Origin: Balanoglossus misakiensis
Lineage: Eukaryota; Hemichordata
Length of the DNA: 64,000 nt
NCBI GenBank assembly: GCA_040954595.2
Contig: CM082588.2
Location: 11,160,001 to 11,224,000 of the forward strand
Reading direction: 5' to 3'
The notes under the pieces are model-generated. The model was not told where the DNA came from and made no database searches. It saw nothing but the letters and a program-made list of their open reading frames with translations. The translations under genes were made by a program, and so were the position numbers. This document shows positions 25,501 through 34,500 of the stretch, piece after piece; position 1 is the first letter of the stretch; every line of letters begins with the position of its first letter.

Positions 25501-28500
25501 TCGCTTTCAATTAACATAACAATTACTCTATTCAAATGAAATGTACTTTGAATACAGGTATAGAAGTAAATGTAATTATGCAAATAAAGCATTGTGTATT
25601 TGTATTTTTGTTACGACAGGTGAGACTGAGTCCTGCGGTAGTTCTAGAACCCCCGGAGGTAGTTCTAGAACTACCCGGGACTTGGTTTTAAACCTGTGGT
25701 TTTGTGTGAGACGGAGGTTCTCTCAGTGAATGACTTGTCTATTGAATAGTGTGACGTCACGATCGTGGTTTAATTGTATGATCATCTCCTTTGCAACTAA
25801 AGACTACTTTTGAACTGTCAGCAGAAAGTCTGATCCTCAAAGAATTTTGTACTGTAAACAGGAAATTTTCGCGAGCGATACATTTTTGCGAACTATGCGA
25901 GAGCCAAAAAAACGCGAAAATAAACAAGTTGTGTCAAAATGTTTTTCGAAGATAGCAATGCCGTGAAATATGAGAATGCGAAAATCAATCATCGCATAAC
26001 AGTTGCCACTTTTGATATCATGAAAAATTTCCTGTTTTACAGTATGTCATAAATATAAATCAGAAACAAAACTGGGCCAAGTATTTTAAGAATCTGGCAT
26101 CTGTCACACTGATAGTTTGGGCTTAGAGAATCATAATATGCGGTTCTTGGAATTTTCGGGTGTGATAAATGTCGTTTCAAAATTTTTACATTTGATTTAT
26201 ACTAATACAAACATTGTTTTATACATGTACATTGGATACTCACTGTTGGTGAAGTAATTTTATCATCAATGAAATTTCGTCAACTTGATGAGCTGAATCT
26301 TTATGACCATTCATCACACAAACATACTCTTTCTTTTTATTTTAATGATATTCAGGAACATGTGGTGGTTTGGAAACTGGTGAATCGGGGACCTTTCACA
26401 GCACTGGATACCCAGATGATAATTATTACATTCTACAAGAATGTATTTGGACAATCCAGGGACCTGCAACATCCAGAATAAGTGCTCACTTGTAAACTGT
26501 CAAATTCCAAAACCAGTTATTTTTTACAGTAAAACTTGCATAAACCACTAACTCTGTCTAATCTGGAAACCTGCCTATACAAAACACCTTTTCCCGTCCA
26601 TTCGACATACAAACACTTTAAAAAAAAACAGACACATGTATTAGATTTAAATTCATTTCAACTAAAAAAAAAATAATTTGATTTTTTTCTTCCTTATAAC
26701 AAACATGATTTTTGGTAAACTTTTGAATTAAAGGGCCATTATCTATAACTTCAGGCTAGTTTATCAGTAATTTTGTTTTGTGTTTATTACACCTCACGTA
26801 TTATACCGTTTTCGTGATTGGCTGAGACGCGCTCACGTGATATAGAAAAAAAAGTGATATAACATGGCTAGAGTTGATAAAGCCCTGTCGCGTGCGCTGA
26901 TATTGCCCGCTTGGTTGTTTTGGTGTTCTGGGCACGACTTCTGCGCGTTCCAAACTGTCGTTCAATGGCTTCCTTCACGATCAGTCAACTCCCGCATCTA
27001 TATGGCTTCAAAGCGACACACAGGCTTAACACCTGTTCTACTGGATGATATTTTACTGCAAACGGGCAGTAAATACACCAAAATCGCAACCAACAGCGCA
27101 GTATTTTCAAAATAATCTAAGTTCGAAGTAGGTATCGTATAATTCTTGGGAGATCGAGACATTTTACATTCTCAGCAACGTACGACATATGGACGCGAGT
27201 CTACATGCTACATGCTGCAGTGTATGTACGTTCAAATGTTCGGCGTAATAAAATTAATAACACATTATGCTCGGGCAACATCACGATTTGAAGCCTGCCC
27301 TCGGGCTGGTGATCTCTGACCAAAATATTGATGATACCCTCGCCTGCGGCTCGGGCATCATCAATATTATGGTCAGAGATCACCATCCCTCATGCAGGCT
27401 TCAAATCGTGATATTGCCCTCGCTATCATGTGTTATTATTTAAATTAAACACTTTTTCTTGTTCCTCTCCTCATGAGTAACCCATCACACCCAGCTCTCT
27501 GCTTGTCAACGAGTCATGTGTATGTGTACTGACTGTTGTTATTATTTACGAATGTTTTCAAACAACAACAATGCCGATTGTGCCCTCATAGGTTTCGTTG
27601 AGAAGTTAAGACTATGGATTTAACTCTGCCCTGCGTAGCTGAACAAGAAACTATAATTGATACACAGAATAGAAATACTGAAAAATGCAAAAAGTTACAG
27701 CTAATGGGGCTTAAGTCATGAAACTGTGTTTATTTTCATGTATATTGGCTTGAGACAGCTCACTATTTATGATGTGTGTTGTGACATTTTTTTATTCTTT
27801 TCAGTTTCTACATTTTGACACTGAACTTTATCATGATACTGTTGTCATTGTCGAGGTGTCTGTGTTTGACCCATCCAAAGTTCTTGCCACATACAGTGGA
27901 CCGGACCAGCCTGATGAAGTTATTAGCAGTGGTAATGCAATGTTGGTGAAATTTCTCTCAGATAGTTCGCATACTGCTACTGGCTTTGAAGCATCTTGGC
28001 AAGCAGGTAATACCAAGTTTTATACATAATGTAAAACTGGAAATTTTCGCAAACGATAAATTTTCGCGAACTACACATAAACTTTGCATGTGTGGACACA
28101 AGGCAACTAAAAGCATTAATGCTCTGTGTTTACCTTAGGCAAATAGTGTCTCTGAAACGTTTCGAATTTTACCCTACGTGAACCTGGTATAACATTATAG
28201 ATTGCACATGTAGGCAATATTTGCCCTACCTCGACTGTGATCTTGCTGATGTCCTGTTTGTGAAGTGTTTCTGTTAAGATGACTTCTTCTTTCTTTCAGT
28301 GTATTCTTTGTGTGGTGGGAATTTCATAGCACAGTCATATAAACAGAATCTCAGCAGTACAGAATATTTTGAAGGCAAGAATTATCTCAACAATGAAGAT
28401 TGTAACTGACAGCTGGCATCATTCACAACAGAATTTGTTGTCACTTTACAGGTAGTGGATTCAGATGCAATTAATCGTGTGAGTTGTTTTACAGCATGAC

Positions 28501-31500
28501 AAAAATTAGTAATTATATTTTTAAAAATACATTTTATTTTTGTCATTTCTGGTCAATTCTCAGTAGTCACTTTTCCGATTTCTTAAAATTTGGTTTACAA
28601 GGACCTACAATATTTGTTATTATGGTGTACATAAACATGTGACAAATATCAATACTGGGGAGGAGGGGGGTGGGTAGTTTTAGACATTTTTGGTCCAAAA
28701 GTCCACTTATGTCAGAAACGGCTCTTCCAGTTGTTTTGGATTTTGGTTTATTGGGATGTGAAAATATTCTTTATCAGATGTATTCTTATATTACCTCATC
28801 AATGCTAAAGGTGTCCTTATAGGGACGAAGTCTCTCTCTCTCGCTGCCCTTTTCCCATTAATTATGTTTGATACAAGACACCGTTTATGTTATTCTACAT
28901 GAGGATATATAGTGAATCAACATTCGACCACACACACCTTCCATCCCATTTTTAGGATATGAGAGTAAAAATCTCGCCCAAAATGAAGCGGGATGGAATG
29001 TTGATTCACTATATATCCACATCTAGAATAACATAAACGATAATCAAACGATAATTAATGGAAAAGGGGCAGCGAGAGAGAGAGAGACTTTGCCCCTTAA
29101 TGGTTTTGTGTAGGAAATTGTGATCACTATGATTGTACGGTATGTCACATTTAAATGTACATATCAAATGGGAGCAAAGTGTCTTTGATGCTATTTTTTA
29201 TATCTTTTCCGTTTATCTCCTTTGCAACAGAAGATGGGGCTGATCAAGTGTCTGTATACGATGGCGCTGAACTGAATCCTGCCCTCAGACTTGCTTTATT
29301 TTCTGGGATGGAGTTACCCAATGTCATCATATCTTCCAAAAGTATGATGAGAGTTGACATTAAGAGTGATGATGCAGTTACAATGAGAGGTTTTCATGTA
29401 CATTACTGGGCAGGTAGGTAACGCATTCAAATTGATCAAGACGTTGTTTGAATGAAGAGGCAATCAAGGATTCATGATGCAAGAGAACAATGTTTTAAAG
29501 GGACAAACACTCTCTCTCGCTACCCTTTTTCCAGGAATTATGATGATACAATACAGCGTTTATGTTATTCTACATGTGGATATATATTAAAACAACGTTT
29601 GACCACAAACAACTTCCATCCCACTTGTAGACACAAGAGTGAAAAAACTCGCCAAAATGAATAATTGGTCTCTACCGTTTATTCATTTTGGCAATATTTT
29701 TACTCTCATATCCTACAAACGGGATGGAAGTTGTGCGTGGTTGAATGTTGATTCACTATATATCCACATGTAGAATAACATAAACAGTATCTTGTATCAA
29801 ACATAGTTAATGGAAAAAGGGCAGCGAGTGAGAGAAACTTTGTCCCTTTAAATCACTTAAAATCATTCCCAAAGAATTTCAACCCAGTAAGAATTGTAAG
29901 GATCACAGATCTATCTTCTTTTGCCATTCTTTCTGGAAGTTTATAATATAAGCTAATCTGATACTGGGTCATTATGAAACTTTTTAACAGAAAAAATAAC
30001 AAAATGTGAAAAAAGTTAAATGAGTTTAATTTGATAACTACATGTATAACGACAGAAAGGTTTGACCTAAGGAAGTCATATACAGTTAACAGTCATTTCT
30101 TCTGTCGCGTACGACTTTTTATCCAGAAGGCAATTATTATGTGATTTGATCCCCTAGCACAAAATAAAAGGCAGCCAGGATTACACCAAACCTGTGGATT
30201 GAATTCATTATTCCTTGTCTGGTATTTTTAGCTTGGCTGTCACTTGTGTCAGCCAAGCTGTAGCAGTAGGTTGATAAGTGTCCGTCTGTCGTCCGGCGTC
30301 CGTTGTCCGTCGTCCGTCAACTTTCGGTATTTCAATCTTCTTCGTTAAAACGACATTGCATATTTAGCTATAATTTGGTAGGAATGTGTGTTATGGTGCC
30401 CCTACCTGATTTTGTAAATTTGGATTTGATGGGGTCATAAATATGCAAATTAGATCTAAAAATAGAATGTTGGTCAAACATTTTCTTCTCCCTAACTACA
30501 TGTACGATGGAGCTGAAATTTTGCAGGAATGTGTGTTATGGTGCCCCTACCTGATTTCATAAATTTGGATATGATCGGGTCATGAATATGCAAATTAGAT
30601 CTAAAAATATAATTTTTGGTAAAAAATCTTCTTCTCCCTAACTACATGTACGATGGAGCTGAAATTTGGTAGAATGTGTGTTATGGTGCCCCTACCTGAT
30701 TTTGTTTTATTGGAATTTTGATCGGGTCATGAATATGCAAATTAGTACCTTGGTACTTCCTTTTGATGTTGTTCTTTAGGAATAAATTCTTTCTTTCTTT
30801 AGCACAATGAATCAGGCTGAATGTGGATATTAAATACTTGTGATGTCTATGTTTGGTTTTGTTTAATAGAATACAATTGTTATGATTAAAACCTAGGGTA
30901 TTCATATCATTGCCCAGCTATAGGTTTCACTGTTAAAGTCAGCAGAGCTCTTTTGACCGATAGGTCACTTGTTTCTTTAAAGGTTGCCAGGGAATTGAAA
31001 TTCTGCGTAGTTTTGGCACGATTCAGTCACCAGGGTATGATGTTAGCACTTACCCTGATGATGTTATGTGTAGCTGGTTAATCAAGGAACCAACTGGAAG
31101 ACCATTAACTCTTAACTTTGATGAGAACTTTGGATTAGAGAGGAACACAGATGTTGATTACATCATTGTGAGTATCAGATATGATCATGAGTCAGCCATG
31201 TTAAAAATATTTGTCATATTAAAAAATTTGTCATATTATTTTGCAGTGATTTTAGTTTGACAATTTTGGCAGACATTACTTCAAACTATACAACTTTGGA
31301 ACACAATTTGGAAATTTAATTAATCACATATATACTGTAAAACGGGATACTTTTGCAACATGAAATTTTCGCGTTATCAAAAGAGGCAAGTGTTATGCAA
31401 CAATAACTTTTCACGTTCTTGTATTTCACTGCATCATTATCCCCGAAAAACATTTTTACGCAACTTTTTATTTTCATGTTTTGATGGCTCTCACGTAGAT

Positions 31501-34500
31501 CGCGAAAATTTATTGTTTGCGAACATTTCCCATTTTACAGTATGTTGAGTAGCTGTTACAGCAGGAAATGCAACAAGGATTGAATACTATAACATTTTCG
31601 TGAACGATAAATTTTCGTAAACTATGTGAGAGCCACAAAATATGAAAATAAAAAGTCGCTTAAAATGCTTCAGAGATAACAATGCAGTAAAATATGCCAA
31701 TGTGAAAATTAATTGTCGCGTAACAGTAGCCACCTTTGATATCGCGAAAATTTCCTGTTGTGAAGATTTCCCGTTTTACGGTATTTACAATGCATGCTTA
31801 ATTTGTCTTTGTTTCTGAAGGTATACAATGGTACTGAGAGTGATGATGATGTCATTATTGGTCCATGGAGTGGCAATTCTGATGGAGTCATTGATGGCAC
31901 TGTGCCACCACCCGATTGCCGTACAGACATTGGACACTTTTCGGTTGTGTTCAGGAGTAGTAGAACACGACCAGCTAAAGGATTCAGGGCTTCATTTTCA
32001 CCAGGTACACATACTGTAAAACACTTTATTTTCACGAGTTGAAATTTTTCGCGACATCGAGAGAGGCCACTGTTTCGCCAGTATTAATTTTCGCGTTCTC
32101 TTATTTCATTCATTGCATCTTTATCTTCAAAAAAATTACGCAACTTTTTATTTTCACGCTATTTTGGCTCTCGCGTATTTCGCGAAAATCTCTTGCTCGC
32201 GAAAATAAAGTGTTTTACAGTAACTTACTAACATTTCAGAAAAAGTTGTTACAGAATTCTTAGAAACACACTCTCCCTTTATTCCTTGTGATTTAGAGTC
32301 ATTAATTGAAAGGTGCAAATGTTTTTGAATTTTTACGAAACTTCAAAGAGCTGGAAAAACAGAGACAGTAATTTCTTACAATTGCAATGCAATTTTGGAC
32401 CATTGACAGGAATGGCAACACTCTTGTATCACACTCAATAAAGTGATGGGGTCGTCGCACTGCGTTTGTTTGTTTATAAACATTGCAATTCATCCACAAA
32501 TCCCTGAAATTAGACAGCCACGACCTACTAGGATCTTCAGTTGCTGTCATGGACAGTCTAGGATACTGTCAGCTGCTTCGTTCATTCTAAGAATTATCTT
32601 ATTTGAGGGATTTGTGGATGAATTGTAATGTTTATAAACAAACGCATTGCGACGACCCCTTCACTTTAAAACAACTGACATTTATGAGTTTAAGTATTTG
32701 TCTGCATGCATTCTTATCATTGTGATCCTTGTTCTGACAGACTGTCCCGAAATTGTGATTAGTGAGGGCGTGGTGACCAGTACAGAGATAGAAGGTATGA
32801 TGTCTCTGTCTCATTCCAATGCTCGGACGGTTATCCAGTAGTTAAAGGGGATGTCCGGTCTAGCTGATATCTACATAATTTTGTAGCTTTGAGGTCACTC
32901 TTTCAGGAAAAAAAAACATTTTCGCCGTGTATAAGTCGTACCAGCTATGCAAATATGCCTAGCCTGGTGTCTTGTATCCAAGATAATTAATGAAAAAAGT
33001 GCAGTGACTTAATTTGTCTCTTGAATCTATTGTTAGCAACAACTTGAATGACACTAATTTGTTGTTTATTTTTTAGGAATAACATGTGGTGGACCCCCTG
33101 AGTGCAGCAATGGAATTCTTACCAATGTTACCAGTACAGTGTATGGTGGCATTGCTTATTATCAATGCATTGAGGGCTATCAGTTTATAAATAATGTGTC
33201 TTCATTGGAATGCCAAGCAGATGGTGTCTGGGGTCCACTTGTGCCCCAATGCGATAAGTTGATATTTTTGAAAACAATTAAACTGCCATTGTAGTGCACA
33301 CTTAGGAGACGGATTTTCAGAAAAATGTTAGTCCTCTGAACCTTTCAGTGCTTTAAAGCCACTAGAGCTGCCACTTTTTGCATTTATTTTCAGATTTTAT
33401 TTTCCGACGTAGATTGGTACATTGAAATAATTAAGCTTACTGATAGGGATACAAGAACATGTCATCAATGCCTGATTGTGGCTGTATGTTGCAATTTAAA
33501 CGTGCAATGTATTAAACAGGTGCCGTACCCATTTTATTAAAATCAGCCTCCATACAAACAGTATGCAGCTAGCTATCGTGGTATGCATCACCATAGATTT
33601 GAAAGGTTTTACTGTGGAAAAGAAAAAAATTGTGAAATTTGGCAGCTCTAGAGGCTTTAAAGTGTGTGATGAGTCGTTTTGAAAACAAAGTATAACACAG
33701 GGTGTTCACTGTCATGTTTTCATAAAAATCACTGACTCAAGTTGAAATTCTCTCCATAGCGTTATGATGGGGCACTTTGTGCTGGTTGCTACATTCCACA
33801 TGGGTGTCTAATTGGGACATTACACACTGAATGTTAAACCAGACACTGGTAACTTGAAAATATGCAGGATTGTGAGGGTTACTGCTACATGTCCCTTTAA
33901 ACCATTTTCCTAGTATTAACACACTTGTAATGTTATCTGTTCATCTTATCCAAACAGCTCGCGAGTGTCCACCACCGAATGTAGACAACTACTTATCATA
34001 TGAAATTGTTAATGGTGATTCATTGATTTTTGGAACAACCATTGCCTACTCATGTCCATCTGGCTACAGTCTGACTGGCTACACTGTCTCTACATGTGGT
34101 GAAGATGGATCATGGATTAGAGATCCAGGATACTGTCAACGTAAGTCATTTAAGGATGTACATTCAGTAAAATTGAAAATATGGTCATTTCTTTTAATTG
34201 TTAATTTTTGGATTATCCTATGTATGTATAATGAAAATTTGTGATAAAATATAGGGGTCACCACGCTTGTTTTTGAAATACAGAGTCATGAATTTAGTCG
34301 ATAATTGAAAAAAAGGAGTCAATGGTATCTGGACTTTTATAGTGGGAACTTGGGGTGAAAATGTTAAAGTTGTGACAGAATACAGATACCCAATATATAT
34401 ACCACAATCAAGTCTGCATCCACATAGTGTTTTATTTTTTTTACTTGCAGGATTGAACTGCAGTGATATACTCATAACAGACCCACATCTACAAGCTGTC

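Noticed and set aside
27769-27804. Start codon at 27,769 for a separate gene reading into the CUB1 second half
   Set aside because: The CUB-like peptide begins right at the TTTTCAG acceptor at 27,804; the upstream part is a T-rich intron end.
31821-32035. Minus-strand 108-codon frame opposite CUB3
   Set aside because: It is the antisense shadow of a well-supported CUB exon and a MITE.
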